From Actinophytocola sp050699935 (lineage in GTDB: Bacteria; Actinomycetota; Actinomycetes; Mycobacteriales; Pseudonocardiaceae), in assembly GCF_050699935.1 (NCBI RefSeq), contig NZ_JBOHGB010000020.1:4132-68131 (forward strand): a stretch of 64,000 bases of DNA. The letters are read 5' to 3'. The position numbers and the translations under genes are program-made. Of the stretch, positions 24,737-35,300 are shown piece by piece. The notes beneath the pieces were generated by a model that was not told where the DNA came from, ran no database searches, and saw only the letters and a list, made by a program, of their open reading frames with translations. The stretch's first letter is position 1, and each line of letters starts with the position of its first letter.

Positions 24737-25600
24737 TCAGAGGTCGGCCAGCCGGGTGGCGATCGGGGCACCCAGGTCGTCGATCCAGCGCGCCGGTGCG
24801 TCGCCCGGGGGCATCACGATCGTCGTGTCGATGCCGAGCTTGGCGTAGTCGGCCATCTCCGTGACGAACGCGTCCACGTCGGCCGGCGACGTGTGCACCG
24901 ACAGGGTCTTCTGGATCGTGTCGTAGTCCCGGCCCTCCGCGTCGCAGTGCCCGCGCAGGATGTCCAGCTTTCGGCCGATCTCCTCCGGAGAGGTCGCGAA
25001 CAGGTTGCACGCGTCGGCGTACCGGGCGACCAGCCGCAGGGTCTTCTTCTCGCCGCCCCCGCCGATGAGGACGGGCGGCTTGCCGATCGGCAGCGGCGAG
25101 CACAGCGTCTCCGCCAGCTGGTAGTACTTGCCCTCGAACGCGCCGTTGTCGTCCGGGTCCCACATCTGCCGGCAGATCCGCAGCGTCTCCTCCAGCCGCT
25201 CGAACCGCTCGGCGAGCGGTGGGAACGGCACCCCGAGGCCGCGGTGTTCCCGCTCGTACCACGCGGCGCCGATACCGAGCTCGGCCCGGCCTCCGGACAG
25301 GACGTCCACAGTGGACACGATCTTGGCCAGCAGGCCGGGATGGCGGTAGCTGACGCCGGTGACCAGCAGGCCGAGCCGCGCGGTGGACGTGTGCGCGGCG
25401 AGGTAGCCCAGCGTGGTGTACCCCTCGAGCATGGGGTCGGTCGCGGGAAAGTATCGCTCCATCTGGAAGTAGTGGTCCATGACGGACAGGTGGGTCACGC
25501 CGGCGGCCTCGACCGCCTGCCCCACCCTGGCCAGCTCCGGCGCGATGCCGGCCGGTCCGCCGGGCACCGTGAACGCCATGACGTGCACTCCGAGTCGCAT
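24737..25600 (-). CDS. LLM-class F420-dependent oxidoreductase
   Basis: This 287-residue luciferase-like TIM barrel has GVTHLSVMDHYFQ, GLLVTGVSYRHPGLLAK, SGGRAELGIGAAWYEREH and PPVLIGGGGEKKTLRL, all typical of the F420 subgroup of actinomycetes. It likely reduces or oxidises an unsaturated or xenobiotic substrate with F420. It converges on the methyltransferase gene (7 bp apart). A long palindrome precedes its start. Confidence 0.88.
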   Translation of the reverse strand: MRLGVHVMAFTVPGGPAGIAPELARVGQAVEAAGVTHLSVMDHYFQMERYFPATDPMLEGYTTLGYLAAHTSTARLGLLVTGVSYRHPGLLAKIVSTVDVLSGGRAELGIGAAWYEREHRGLGVPFPPLAERFERLEETLRICRQMWDPDDNGAFEGKYYQLAETLCSPLPIGKPPVLIGGGGEKKTLRLVARYADACNLFATSPEEIGRKLDILRGHCDAEGRDYDTIQKTLSVHTSPADVDAFVTEMADYAKLGIDTTIVMPPGDAPARWIDDLGAPIATRLADL

Positions 25601-25614
25601 ACGAACGACCCTAC

Positions 25615-25636
25615 GAGCTGGAGCGCGCTCCAGCTC
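25615..25636. promoter_or_regulatory. 22-bp perfect palindrome upstream of the F420-dependent oxidoreductase
   Basis: Two 11-bp arms, GAGCTGGAGCG and its exact complement, meet without a spacer, 15 bp before the oxidoreductase start and 84 bp before the divergent ABC operon. The TGGAGCGCGCTCCA core resembles TetR-family operators. No regulator gene is adjacent. Confidence 0.5.
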
Positions 25637-25719
25637 AAGCTCACGGTCTCAGGGTCCCTCAGGGAGATATCAGGGGTCGGCCCGATGTCACCGTCAGTGC
25701 GTGGCCATAGTGTGGGCCC

Positions 25720-26655
25720 GTGGTGCTCATCGAGACGAAGGCGCTGGAAAAGCGCTATGACAACAAGGTGACCGCGCTCGCGGATCTCACGGTCACCATC
25801 GAGCCCGGAATCGTCGGGCTCGTGGGGGTGAACGGCGCCGGCAAGAGCACGCTGATCAAGCTCGCACTCGGGCTGCTCGACCCCACCAACGGCAGCATCC
25901 GGGTGTTGGGACTCGACCCGCGCGCCGACGGGGAGGCGGTGCGCGGGCGGGTCGGGTACATGCCCGAGCACGACTGCCTGCCGCCGGACCTGATCGCGGC
26001 CGAGTTCGTCACGCACATGGCCCGGGTGAGCGGGCTGCCCGCGGCGATGGCCCGCGAGCGTGCCTCCGAGACGCTGCGCCACGTCGGCCTCTACGAGGAG
26101 CGGTACCGGCGCATCGGCGGCTACTCCACCGGCATGAAGCAGCGGGTCAAGCTCGCGCAGGCGCTCGTGCACGACCCGGAGCTCCTGCTGCTCGACGAGC
26201 CGACCAACGGCCTCGACCCCGAGGGCAGACGCGCGATGCTCGACCTGGTCCACCGGATCGGCACCGAGTTCGGCATCTCCGTGGTGGTCTGCTCGCACCT
26301 GCTCGGCGAGATCGAGCGGATCTGCACCTCGCTGGTGGCGATCGACGCCGGCCGGCTCCTGCGCTCGGCGTCGCTGTCGGCCATGACCAAGCACTCCGAC
26401 CTGCTGCTGGTCGAGATCGACGAGGACCCCGAAACACTGCTCGCCATGCTGGTCTCGGCCGGCCTGGAGGTGCGGCGGGACAGCCGCGCGCTCATGGTCC
26501 GGCTGGGCGAGCAGGCGGACGAGACCTATGACCTCATTCGCGACGCGGTCGCCGACCTCGACCTGTCGCTGCACCGGCTGGAGCGGCACCGCCACCAGGT
26601 CGCCGACCTGTTCCGGGACGTGCCCACCGCGGAGGCCAGCTATGCCCGGTCCTGA
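25720..26655 (+). CDS. ABC transporter ATP-binding protein (export type, first pair)
   Basis: This 311-residue ATPase has Walker A GVNGAGKST, signature YSTGMKQR, Walker B LLLLDEPTNGLDPEG and switch His in VCSHLLGEIE, plus a C-terminal regulatory extension of about 90 residues. It has the layout of CcmA/NatA-type drug or lipid exporters. GTG at 25720 starts it. Its last codons overlap the next permease gene. Confidence 0.9.
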   Translation: MVLIETKALEKRYDNKVTALADLTVTIEPGIVGLVGVNGAGKSTLIKLALGLLDPTNGSIRVLGLDPRADGEAVRGRVGYMPEHDCLPPDLIAAEFVTHMARVSGLPAAMARERASETLRHVGLYEERYRRIGGYSTGMKQRVKLAQALVHDPELLLLDEPTNGLDPEGRRAMLDLVHRIGTEFGISVVVCSHLLGEIERICTSLVAIDAGRLLRSASLSAMTKHSDLLLVEIDEDPETLLAMLVSAGLEVRRDSRALMVRLGEQADETYDLIRDAVADLDLSLHRLERHRHQVADLFRDVPTAEASYARS

Positions 26656-27501
26656 GAACACCGGCGTCATCCACGACATCGGCTACCAGCGCTACGACGG
26701 ACCACGCCTCGGGCGGTCGTACGCGTCGCGGTCGCTGTTCACGCACAGCGTGCGGGGCGCCTACGGGCTCGGCCGCAGCGCGTGGGCGAAGGTCCTGCCG
26801 GTCGGGGTGCTCTCGCTCGCCTGCATGGCCGCGCTCGTGCTCGTGGTGGTCAACACGCAGCTGCCGGTGCAGGTGATCGACTACGTGGGCATCGCGTCCA
26901 CGTTCACCTACTCGACGATCGTGTTCGTCGCGGTCGTGGCACCCGAGCTGGTGTCGACCGACCTGCGCGGCAACCTGCTGTCGCTGTACCTGTCGCGGCC
27001 GCTGCGGCGCGCCGACTACGCGCTGACCAAGCTCGCGGCGCTCGCCACCGCGGCGTTCGTGATGCTCGGCGCACCGATGCTGATCCTGTTCCTGGGCATG
27101 GCGTTCAGCACCGACGACGGGATCTCCGGGGTGTTCGCCGAGGCCGGCGGGCTGCTCCAGGGCCTGGTTGCGGCGGCCATCCACGCGGCCGTGCTGGCCG
27201 CGCTCGCGTTGCCGTTCGCGGCGCTGTCCGGGCGGCGGGTGTTCGCCACGGGCATGATCGTCGCCGTCTCGCTGCTGACCGCCCCGATCTTCGGTGCGCT
27301 GACGGCGTTCAGCACCGGCGACGGGGCCTACCTCGCGGGGCTGGTCAACCCGGTCAGCCTGGTCAACGGCATCGACCGGTGGCTCTTCGACGGCGGCACG
27401 GTCGACGTCGGTCCCTACGGCGTGATGTACGGCCTGGTCGCGCTGGCCGTGGTGGCCGCCGGCACGGCGTGCACGGTGTGGCGGTACAAGGAGGTGAAGG
27501 C

Positions 27502-27505
<4 letters not shown>
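26642..27505 (+). CDS. ABC-2 type permease (first pair)
   Basis: This 287-residue membrane protein has a soluble N-terminus (IHDIGYQRYDGPRLGRSYA) and about six helices. LRGNLLSLYLSRPLRRADYA is the coupling-helix region seen in ABC-2 permeases. The ATG at 26642 lies inside the end of the preceding ATPase gene. It is the partner of the ATPase at 25720. Confidence 0.87.
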
Positions 27506-28544
<1,039 letters not shown>

Positions 28545-28548
<4 letters not shown>

Positions 28549-29258
28549 ACCTGACGATCATCGGCATCACCGTGCGGGCCCTGCTGGGCCGGCGGCGCGT
28601 CCTGATGCTGCTGCCCATGCCCCTGATCCTCGTCGGCCTGACGCTGCTGGGCATCTACTCGAACGTGCCCGACGGCGACTGGGGGCCGACGGTGTTCGGC
28701 AACCTGGGCCTGAGCGTGATCCTGCCGCTGACCGCGCTGATCATCGGCAGCAGTGTGCTCGGCCTGGAGATCGACGACGGCACGATCACCCACCTACTGA
28801 CGAAACCCTTGCCGCGCAGCGAGATCGTGCTGTCGAAGCTGGCGGTGGCCTGGGTGGTGACGACGGTGGCCACCGGCGTGCCGCTGGTGGTGGCCGCGCT
28901 GATCGCGGGCTCCGGCACCCTCGCGGTGGGGCTCGTGCTGGGCGCGGCGCTGGGCGCACTGGCCTACAGCGCGCTGTTCCTGGCGCTGAGCGTGGTGACG
29001 AAGCGGCCGGTCGCGGTCGGGCTGGTGTACATCATGCTGTGGGAGAACGTGCTGGTCGGTTTCGTCGACGGGGCGCGGGTGTTCAGCGTCCGCGAGCACG
29101 CCACGACGCTCGCCGACACCGTGGGGAACACGCCGCTGCTCGCCTCGTCGGTCGCACTGGGCACGGCCATGGTGATGTCGGTGCTGTTCATCGTGGCCGG
29201 CACGGTCGGCGCGACGCAGCGGCTGCGCTCGTTCGCGCTGACAGGCGAGGCGAACTAG
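28545..29258 (+). CDS. ABC-2 type permease (second pair)
   Basis: This 237-residue protein has six predicted helices. IDDGTITHLLTKPLPRSEIVLSK is the coupling region, closely parallel to the first permease. The ATG overlaps the ATPase stop (ATGA). The four genes make two parallel ATPase-permease pairs, which may assemble as one heteromeric exporter. Confidence 0.87.
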
Positions 29259-29302
29259 GTATTGGGAGAATGGCGGGCAGCCGCATCGATGGGAGGCCCG
29301 CC

Positions 29303-30061
29303 ATGACCACCGCCTCGTCGGCCGCGTTGGCTCGGAAGCTGCGTGCCCGAGAGACCGTGATCGGGTACTGGTCGGCTCTGGACGTGCCCGTGGCGACCGA
29401 ACGCATCGCGCGGCTGGGGTACGACTATGTGTGCCTGGACGGGCAGCACGGGTACCTCGGGTACTCCGGTTTGCTCGGGTCCCTGCAGGCGATCGACGCC
29501 GCCGGTGGTGCCGTCGGGCTGGTCCGGGTGGAGGTTAACGACATCACGCCGATCGGCCGGGCGCTGGATGCCGGGGCGGGTGGGGTGATCGTCCCGCTGG
29601 TCGACACCGCCGCCGATGCCGCCGCGGCCGTGGCGTCCGTCCGGTACCCACCGGTGGGCCGGCGGTCGTTCGCGTCCAACCGCTCGGGCCTGTCCCCCGC
29701 CGACGCCAACGTCGCGAACGTGGTCGTCGCGATGATCGAGACCGCGAGCGGTCTGTCCGAAGTGGACGCCATCTGCGCCACGCCCGGTCTCGACGGCGTA
29801 TACGTGGGCCCGTCGGACCTGAGCCTCGCGGTAGGCGGTGCCTTCCCCCTCGACCCGGCGGTGTCGTCGGAGTTCGAGGCGGCCGTGGTCCGGGTGCGCG
29901 AGGCCGCCCGCCGGGCCGGCATCGCGGCCGGCATCCACACCCCGAACGGCACCACGGCGGCCCGCCGTCTGGCCGAGGGCTTCACCGTCGCCTCCGTCGC
30001 CTCCGACCTCGCCCACCTGGAGCAGATCGCGCACGCCCACCTCGAGGTGGCTCGCGGCTGA
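29303..30061 (+). CDS. HpcH/HpaI aldolase family protein
   Basis: This 252-residue class II pyruvate-dependent aldolase has the substrate and metal motifs YDYVCLDGQHGYLGY, VRVEVNDI, and AMIETASGLSEVDAI with metal Glu, then VYVGPSDLSLAVGG. It cleaves 2-keto-3-deoxy acids to pyruvate plus an aldehyde. ATG at 29303 follows GGGAGG. It stands alone, but the 6-deoxyhexose and aromatic pathways in the window both could provide substrates. Confidence 0.88.
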   Translation: MTTASSAALARKLRARETVIGYWSALDVPVATERIARLGYDYVCLDGQHGYLGYSGLLGSLQAIDAAGGAVGLVRVEVNDITPIGRALDAGAGGVIVPLVDTAADAAAAVASVRYPPVGRRSFASNRSGLSPADANVANVVVAMIETASGLSEVDAICATPGLDGVYVGPSDLSLAVGGAFPLDPAVSSEFEAAVVRVREAARRAGIAAGIHTPNGTTAARRLAEGFTVASVASDLAHLEQIAHAHLEVARG

Positions 30062-30093
30062 CGCCGTTACCCGCGTCGTGCTCGTGGCCGCGG

Positions 30094-31218
30094 TCAGGCG
30101 ACCTCGCGCCACCAGTCGTCCGGGTCGGGCGGGGTCGCGGTGGTCACGGGCTCGCCCGGGCGGGGGATGGCCACCTGGACGTCGTCGTGTCGGGCTGCCT
30201 CGTGCAGGAGGCGTTCCACGGGCTCGGACCAGGAATGGATGGCCAGGTTGAACGTGCCCCAGTGCACCGGGATCAGCAGCGTGCCGCGCACCGCCCGGTG
30301 GGTGGCCACGCCCTCCTCCGGGGTCATGTGGACGTCCGGCCAGTACGGGGAGTACGCCCCGATCTGAACGAACGTCACGTCGAACGGGCCGTGCTCCTCG
30401 CCTATCTCGCGGTAGGCGTCGAAGTAGCCCGAGTCGCCCGTGTAGAACACCCGGTGGTCACGGCCGGCCACCACCCACGACGCCCACAGCGTGCCGTTGC
30501 CGCCCGGGCGCAACCGGCCCGAGAAGTGCCGGGCCGTCGTCGCCGTGAGCGCGATGCCCGACACCGTCGCCCGCTCGGTCCAGTCCAGCTCGTCCACACG
30601 GGACGGTGCGACGCCCCAGCGCTCCAGGTGAGCCCCCACGCCGAGCGGGACCACGAAGCGGGTCCGTGGCCACAGCGCGGCGATCCGGCGGATCGTCGTC
30701 ATGTCCAGGTGGTCGTAGTGGTCGTGCGAGATGACCACGGCGTCGACCGGGGGCAGATCCTCGAGCGGTACGGGGACCGGATGCAGCCGGCGTGGACCGA
30801 GCACGGTGGACGGTGACACGCGCTCGCTCCACACCGGATCGAACAGTAGCCGCCGGCCCTCGAGCTCCACGAGAACCGTGGCGTGGCCCAGCCACGTCAC
30901 GCGCAGCCCGTCCGTCGGCGGCTCGTCGAACGACGGGACCACCAGCGGCACCGCGCGGGTCGGCTTGCGTAACTCCTTGCCGAACAGCATCTCCCGCACC
31001 ACGCTCGGCCCGCTCGACGGTGGTGCGATGCTCGCCGGGACCAGGTTGTGGAACCGGCCGTCGCGGAAGTGCGGCGACCGGCGCATCCGCGCCAGTCGCC
31101 CGCCCTCCGGCCGGCCGCCGATCGCGGCCGGTACCTGCCAGCCCGCCCTCATGATCGCCGCCCCGGCGCCCACCGGCACCAGCAGCGCCGAGCGTCGCAC
31201 CACGTCGTTGAGCCTCAT
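30094..31218 (-). CDS. MBL-fold hydrolase, NAPE-PLD/UlaG-like
   Basis: This 374-residue protein has metal motif ISHDHYDHLD near residue 165, GHATVLVELEGRRLLFDPV before it, FYTGDSGYFD and PVHWGTFNLAIHSW toward the C-terminus. The N-terminal 25 residues include a hydrophobic stretch (ALLVPVGAGAAIM) that could anchor it. Family members hydrolyse N-acyl-phosphatidylethanolamine or related lipids; the substrate here is not known. Confidence 0.88.
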   Translation of the reverse strand: MRLNDVVRRSALLVPVGAGAAIMRAGWQVPAAIGGRPEGGRLARMRRSPHFRDGRFHNLVPASIAPPSSGPSVVREMLFGKELRKPTRAVPLVVPSFDEPPTDGLRVTWLGHATVLVELEGRRLLFDPVWSERVSPSTVLGPRRLHPVPVPLEDLPPVDAVVISHDHYDHLDMTTIRRIAALWPRTRFVVPLGVGAHLERWGVAPSRVDELDWTERATVSGIALTATTARHFSGRLRPGGNGTLWASWVVAGRDHRVFYTGDSGYFDAYREIGEEHGPFDVTFVQIGAYSPYWPDVHMTPEEGVATHRAVRGTLLIPVHWGTFNLAIHSWSEPVERLLHEAARHDDVQVAIPRPGEPVTTATPPDPDDWWREVA

Positions 31219-31286
31219 CGTGTCGTCCTTTCGGTCCTTCTTCGATGGTGCCCGGCGTTTCCTGAGGACGGACTGAGAGATGTGGT

Positions 31287-31787
31287 TCAGGCCTTGCGAC
31301 GACCGTAGAGAACCAGGACGGCGCTCAGCAGGATGAGGTTCTTGATCACGAACTCACCCTCGGTCGTCAGCATCAGCGGGTTGCCGTCCTGGAAGGTGAC
31401 GTCGGCCTGGGCAACCAACGCCAGGAACGTACCCGTCAGGTGCGCGAACAGCAGGGGCAGCACCACCCGCAGTCCGGTGTGGCACAGCAATGCCAGGCCC
31501 AGCACCACCTCGACGACGCCGAGGACCGGTACGAACCAGGTCCCGCTGACGCCGGGGATCCAGTCGACCGTGCCGGCCACGAAGTCGCCGACCGGCGTGT
31601 CGTTGGTGATCTTCAGGGCACCGAACCAGAGGAACGTGATCGCCAGGGAGATCCGCAGTGCCGGCACGCCGATGCGCCTGGCCAACGCGATGAGCGCGTT
31701 CTCGGTGGCGATGCCCGGGCGGGGCCGGGCGGTGGGCCGCTGCTGGTTCGTGGTCCGGTTCGTCGGCCGGGTCTCTGTCGTGGTCAT
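31287..31787 (-). CDS. DoxX-like / YkgB-type membrane protein
   Basis: This 166-residue protein has a basic, Thr-rich N-terminus and four hydrophobic helices (LRISLAITFLWFGALKI; FVPVLGVVEVVLGLALL; VVLPLLFAHLTGTFLALV; NLILLSAVLVLYG). FLWFGALKI is the signature of the DUF417/DoxX-like group. ATG at 31787 follows AAGGAG. It is often linked to oxidative or hypochlorite stress, which is family knowledge only. The 200 bp to its right hold no gene that I can recognise. Confidence 0.8.
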   Translation of the reverse strand: MTTTETRPTNRTTNQQRPTARPRPGIATENALIALARRIGVPALRISLAITFLWFGALKITNDTPVGDFVAGTVDWIPGVSGTWFVPVLGVVEVVLGLALLCHTGLRVVLPLLFAHLTGTFLALVAQADVTFQDGNPLMLTTEGEFVIKNLILLSAVLVLYGRRKA

Positions 31788-31990
31788 CTCTGATCTCCTT
31801 TCGCCTGGCAAAAATGTTCGCCTGCGAAGGGGGTCCGGCGCGTCCGGTGCACGGCGGCATCCGCGCTGCTCAACCGGGGTGAGCGGGCGCGGTCGCGACG
31901 ACGCCCCCGGGCGTAGCGACCTCTCGGCGGCTACTCCCACCGGACCAGCATCGGGTGGTCAACCAGGCGCGCTGCCTGCCGGGACAAGGC

Positions 31991-33313
31991 CTAGCGCGAC
32001 GCGATCCCCCGTACCACGCCGAGCTCCAGCAACTCCTCCGGACGTAGCCGCAGCTGGTCCGCCAGCTCGGGCACCCGCGCCGGGTCACGCTTGAGGATCG
32101 CGCTCGCGAGCTCCGGGGCGATGACCGAGAAGTACGCGTCCGGCGTGATCCACAGCCGGTCCGGCGAGCACAGCGCCAGCGCGCCGCCCGAGCCACCCTC
32201 GCCGATCACCAGTGTCGTCACCGGCACCCGCGCGCCCGCGATCACCGCGAACAGCTCCGCGATCGCCGGTCCCGCACCGGCCCGCTCGTCGGCCGGTCCC
32301 GCGGCCGCGCCGGGCGTGTCGACCAGGGTCAGCACCGGCAGACCCAGCCGGTCGGCCAGCCGGACCAGCCGGCTCGCGGTCCGGTAGCCGGCCGGAGTCG
32401 TCGCGGTGCCCGCCTGCGCCGCGTACGCGACGGCCCGGCCACTGCCCGGGTCACCGTGCCACCCGACACCGCACAGCATGCCCTCGTCGACCCCGCCGGC
32501 CCGGTCGCCGCGGATCGCCCGGCGCGCGGAGAAGTAGTCGTCGAGGTAGGCCGCCGCCCGGGGCCGCTCGGGCGAGCGAGCGCGCCGTACCGCCGCCCAC
32601 CCGGACGGCACCGGCGTGAGCGAGCCCAGCGCGCGGGGCACGGGCGCCGGGTCCGGGGATCCGCCGGACAGCAACGCGAGCCAGTCGGCCAGCGGCTCGC
32701 GCAACCCGGTGACGAGCTCGTCCACGTGCCCCGCCGCGAACTGGCCCTCCGCCGTGTACGCGGGATCGCCGGCCGTCTCGGCGAGCCGGACCCGCCGGCC
32801 GGCGAACGCGACCTGCGCGCCCCGCTCCGCCAGCACCACGTCCGCACCCGCGCCGAGCGAGGCCCACACCCCGCCGGTCGTGGGATCGCGCAGCACCGCG
32901 ACGTGCGGCGTCCCGGTCCGCGCCGCCGCGCCCGCGATCAGCTGCAGCTGGCGCAGCGACACCATGCCCTCCTGCATGCGGGTGCCGCCGGTCGCGATCA
33001 GCGACACCACCGGCAGGCCCGCCGCGCGTGCCCGGGCGAACGCGCCGGCGATCCGCGCCCCGGTGCCGGAGCCGACCGACCCGCCGAAGAACCGGAAGTC
33101 GAACGCGATCAGCACGGTCGCCACCTCGCCGACCAGGCCGCGCCCGCACACCACCGACTCCGCCGTGCCGGACCGCGCCGCCGCGTCCTTGCGGGCCACG
33201 CCGTACCCGGCCCAGGACAGCGGCCCGTCCGGCCCGTCCGGCGAATCGTCCACATCGAACTCGGAGAAGCCGGCCGCGACCGAGGCGATCACCGAACGAG
33301 CCCCGTCAGCCAT
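31991..33313 (-). CDS. Acyl-CoA carboxylase carboxyltransferase, fused beta/alpha domains
   Basis: This 440-residue protein has two crotonase-like carboxyltransferase halves. The N-terminal half shows FDFRFFGGSVGSGTGARI and ATGGTRMQEG. The C-terminal half shows LTLVDTPGAAAGPADERAG and VIGEGGSGGALAL, as in AccA. It lacks the zinc finger of AccD. It starts 8 bases inside the end of matB, so both are co-translated. Together they would raise malonyl-CoA, one by carboxylation and one from malonate. The biotin carboxylase partner is not here. Confidence 0.85.
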   Translation of the reverse strand: MADGARSVIASVAAGFSEFDVDDSPDGPDGPLSWAGYGVARKDAAARSGTAESVVCGRGLVGEVATVLIAFDFRFFGGSVGSGTGARIAGAFARARAAGLPVVSLIATGGTRMQEGMVSLRQLQLIAGAAARTGTPHVAVLRDPTTGGVWASLGAGADVVLAERGAQVAFAGRRVRLAETAGDPAYTAEGQFAAGHVDELVTGLREPLADWLALLSGGSPDPAPVPRALGSLTPVPSGWAAVRRARSPERPRAAAYLDDYFSARRAIRGDRAGGVDEGMLCGVGWHGDPGSGRAVAYAAQAGTATTPAGYRTASRLVRLADRLGLPVLTLVDTPGAAAGPADERAGAGPAIAELFAVIAGARVPVTTLVIGEGGSGGALALCSPDRLWITPDAYFSVIAPELASAILKRDPARVPELADQLRLRPEELLELGVVRGIASR

Positions 33314-34751
33314 CCAGCGCCCGCTTCAGCACCTTGCCCATCTCGTTGCGCGGCAGCGACTCCCGGAACCGCACCACGCGCGGCCGCTTGTGGGGCGCGA
33401 GCAGCCGGGCCACGTGGTCGGTCAGCTCCGCCGCGTCCGGCGGCGCGCCCGCCGGCACCACCCACGCCACGATCCGCTCCCCCAGGTCCTCGTCGGGCTC
33501 ACCCGTCACCGCCGCCTCCGCGACCGCGGGGTGCTCGAGCAAGGCGTTCTCGATCTCACCGGCACCGATCTTGTAGCCGCCGCTCTTGATCAGGTCCGTG
33601 GCGCGCCGGCCGACGATGCGGACATACCCGTCCGGGTCACGCACGGCCATGTCGCCGGTGCGGAACCAGCCGCCGCGCATGGCCTCCGCGGTGGCGTCCG
33701 GCCGGTTCAGGTAGCCGAGGAACAGGTTCGGCCCGCGAACCTCGATCTCCCCGACCGTCTCACCGTCCCCTCTGGCGTTCCCGGTGCCGAGCGGGGCGCC
33801 GGAGTCGTCGACGAGCCGGAGGTCGACGCCCGGCAGCGGCGGCCCGACGGCACCCGGCCGGCGGTCCCCGTCCGCGCGCACGCTGCAGTTCATCAGCGTC
33901 TCGGTCATCCCGTACCGCTCGACCACGCGCTGGCCGGTCAGCTCGGCGATCCGCGCGTGGTCGGTGGCGGGCAGCGCGGCCGAGCCGGACACCAGCAGCC
34001 GCGCGCGGGCGACGGCCGCGGCGAGTGCCGGGTCGGCCGCGCAGTCCGCGGCGAGCCGGTGATACATGGTCGGCACGCCGAAGAGCATCGTGGCGTCGCG
34101 AGCCAGCTCCGCGCCGGCGGCCTCGGTGGAGAACCGGCCGAGATGGCGCAGCGAGCAGCCGCGGCGCAGCGGGCCGACGACGCCGAGGATCAGCCCGTGC
34201 ACGTGGAACAGCGGCAGCCCGTGCACGAGCACGTCGTCCGCGGTCCACGCCCACGCCTCCGCGAGCGCGTCGAGGTTCGTCGCGAGCGCCCGCCGGGGCA
34301 GCACGACGCCCTTCGGCGGGCCGGTGGTGCCCGAGGTGTACACGATGAACGCCGGGGTCTCGCCGTCCGGCTCGGCGGGTGCCGATGGTGGCGGGGTGTC
34401 GGCCGGGGTCGCCAGGACGGGCAGCCGGGGCAGTTCGGCCAGGGGTCCCGGCAGCTCGACGTCCGGTGCCGACAGCACGACCTCCGGTGCGCTGTCGGCG
34501 AGGATGTGCGCCAGCTCCCGCTCGCCGATCCTGGGGTTGAGCGGCACGACCGGCACCCCGGCGACCAGCGCACCGACCACCGCGACGCAGGTCTCGAGGG
34601 TCGGCGTGGCCCAGACGGCCACCCTGTTCCGTCCGCGCAGCCGGCCGGCGAGGTGGCCGGTGAGCCGGGCGAGCTCGCGGTAGGTCAGCTCCGCGCCGGG
34701 GAAGCGCAGCGCGCTCCGGTCGCTGCCGGTGACCAGTTCGGGGAGCAGCAC
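33306..34751 (-). CDS. matB: Malonyl-CoA synthetase (acyl-CoA ligase)
   Basis: This 481-residue ANL-family ligase has P-loop YTSGTTGPPKGVV, LPLFHVHGLILGVVGPL (MatB-type substrate region), GMTET and hinge IVGRRATDLIKSGGYKIG, with the catalytic Lys in MGKVLKRAL. The length equals that of characterised MatB. GTG at 34751 is chosen because AGGAGG lies 5 bases before it. It activates malonate or methylmalonate with ATP. It might feed the malonyl-specific PKS encoded at 50.7 kb, an inference from function only. Confidence 0.85.
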   Translation of the reverse strand: MLLPELVTGSDRSALRFPGAELTYRELARLTGHLAGRLRGRNRVAVWATPTLETCVAVVGALVAGVPVVPLNPRIGERELAHILADSAPEVVLSAPDVELPGPLAELPRLPVLATPADTPPPSAPAEPDGETPAFIVYTSGTTGPPKGVVLPRRALATNLDALAEAWAWTADDVLVHGLPLFHVHGLILGVVGPLRRGCSLRHLGRFSTEAAGAELARDATMLFGVPTMYHRLAADCAADPALAAAVARARLLVSGSAALPATDHARIAELTGQRVVERYGMTETLMNCSVRADGDRRPGAVGPPLPGVDLRLVDDSGAPLGTGNARGDGETVGEIEVRGPNLFLGYLNRPDATAEAMRGGWFRTGDMAVRDPDGYVRIVGRRATDLIKSGGYKIGAGEIENALLEHPAVAEAAVTGEPDEDLGERIVAWVVPAGAPPDAAELTDHVARLLAPHKRPRVVRFRESLPRNEMGKVLKRALDG

Positions 34752-34802
34752 ACGAGCCTCCTGGACGTCGGACTGATCGCACCTCGAGTCGTGGTGGTCA
34801 CG

Positions 34803-35300
34803 ATGCCAGGCATGGACGTGCGCGCGCTCTCGGACAGGGCGGAGATCACCGACGCGGTGGTCCGGATGGGCTGGTACCTCGACCGGCGCGACTGGGACGG
34901 GCTGCGCGACCTGTGCACCGAGCGGGTGTACACCGACTACACCGCGCTGTGGGGCGGCCAGCCGCGGGAGGACCCGGTCGACGAGCTGCTGAGCACCTCG
35001 GCGCAGGGCTCGTGGCGACGCACGATGGACGGGCTCGAGGCGACCCAGCATCTGATCACGAACGTCCTCGTGGACGTCGACGGGGACACGGCGCGGGCGA
35101 GGGCCAACGTGCTGGGCGTGCACCGCCTGGCGAACCCACACGGCTCTCCACTGTGGACGGTCGGTGGGACGTACGACCTCGGGCTCGTGCGCACGGCCGC
35201 GGGCTGGCGCATCCGGGCCATCACGCAGGGCCTGTCGTGGGTCGAGGGCAACCAGCAGATCCTGTTCCGCGCCGTGGCCGGGAGTTCCGCGGCCGCCTAG
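34803..35300 (+). CDS. NTF2-like (SnoaL/nuclear transport factor 2) family protein
   Basis: This 165-residue single-domain alpha+beta barrel has MGWYLDRRDWDGLRDLCTERV, HLITNVLVDVDGDTARARAN and YDLGLVRTAAGWRIRAIT, typical of SnoaL_4. ATG at 34803 is used; ATG at 34812 is possible. It diverges from matB and converges on the P450 gene with a 4-base overlap. The family includes polyketide cyclases, dehydratases and ring-hydroxylating dioxygenase subunits; the function is unknown. Confidence 0.82.
   Translation: MPGMDVRALSDRAEITDAVVRMGWYLDRRDWDGLRDLCTERVYTDYTALWGGQPREDPVDELLSTSAQGSWRRTMDGLEATQHLITNVLVDVDGDTARARANVLGVHRLANPHGSPLWTVGGTYDLGLVRTAAGWRIRAITQGLSWVEGNQQILFRAVAGSSAAA

Noticed and set aside
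29303..30061. HpcH/HpaI aldolase as the missing 2-keto-3-deoxy-L-rhamnonate aldolase of the deoxysugar locus
   Set aside because: It is 7 kb away, alone and before the importer's operator; nothing in the sequence ties it to that pathway.
32616..34802. Long plus-strand frame leading into the NTF2-like gene
   Set aside because: It runs antisense to the carboxyltransferase and matB genes and has no family features; only the part from 34803 is coding.
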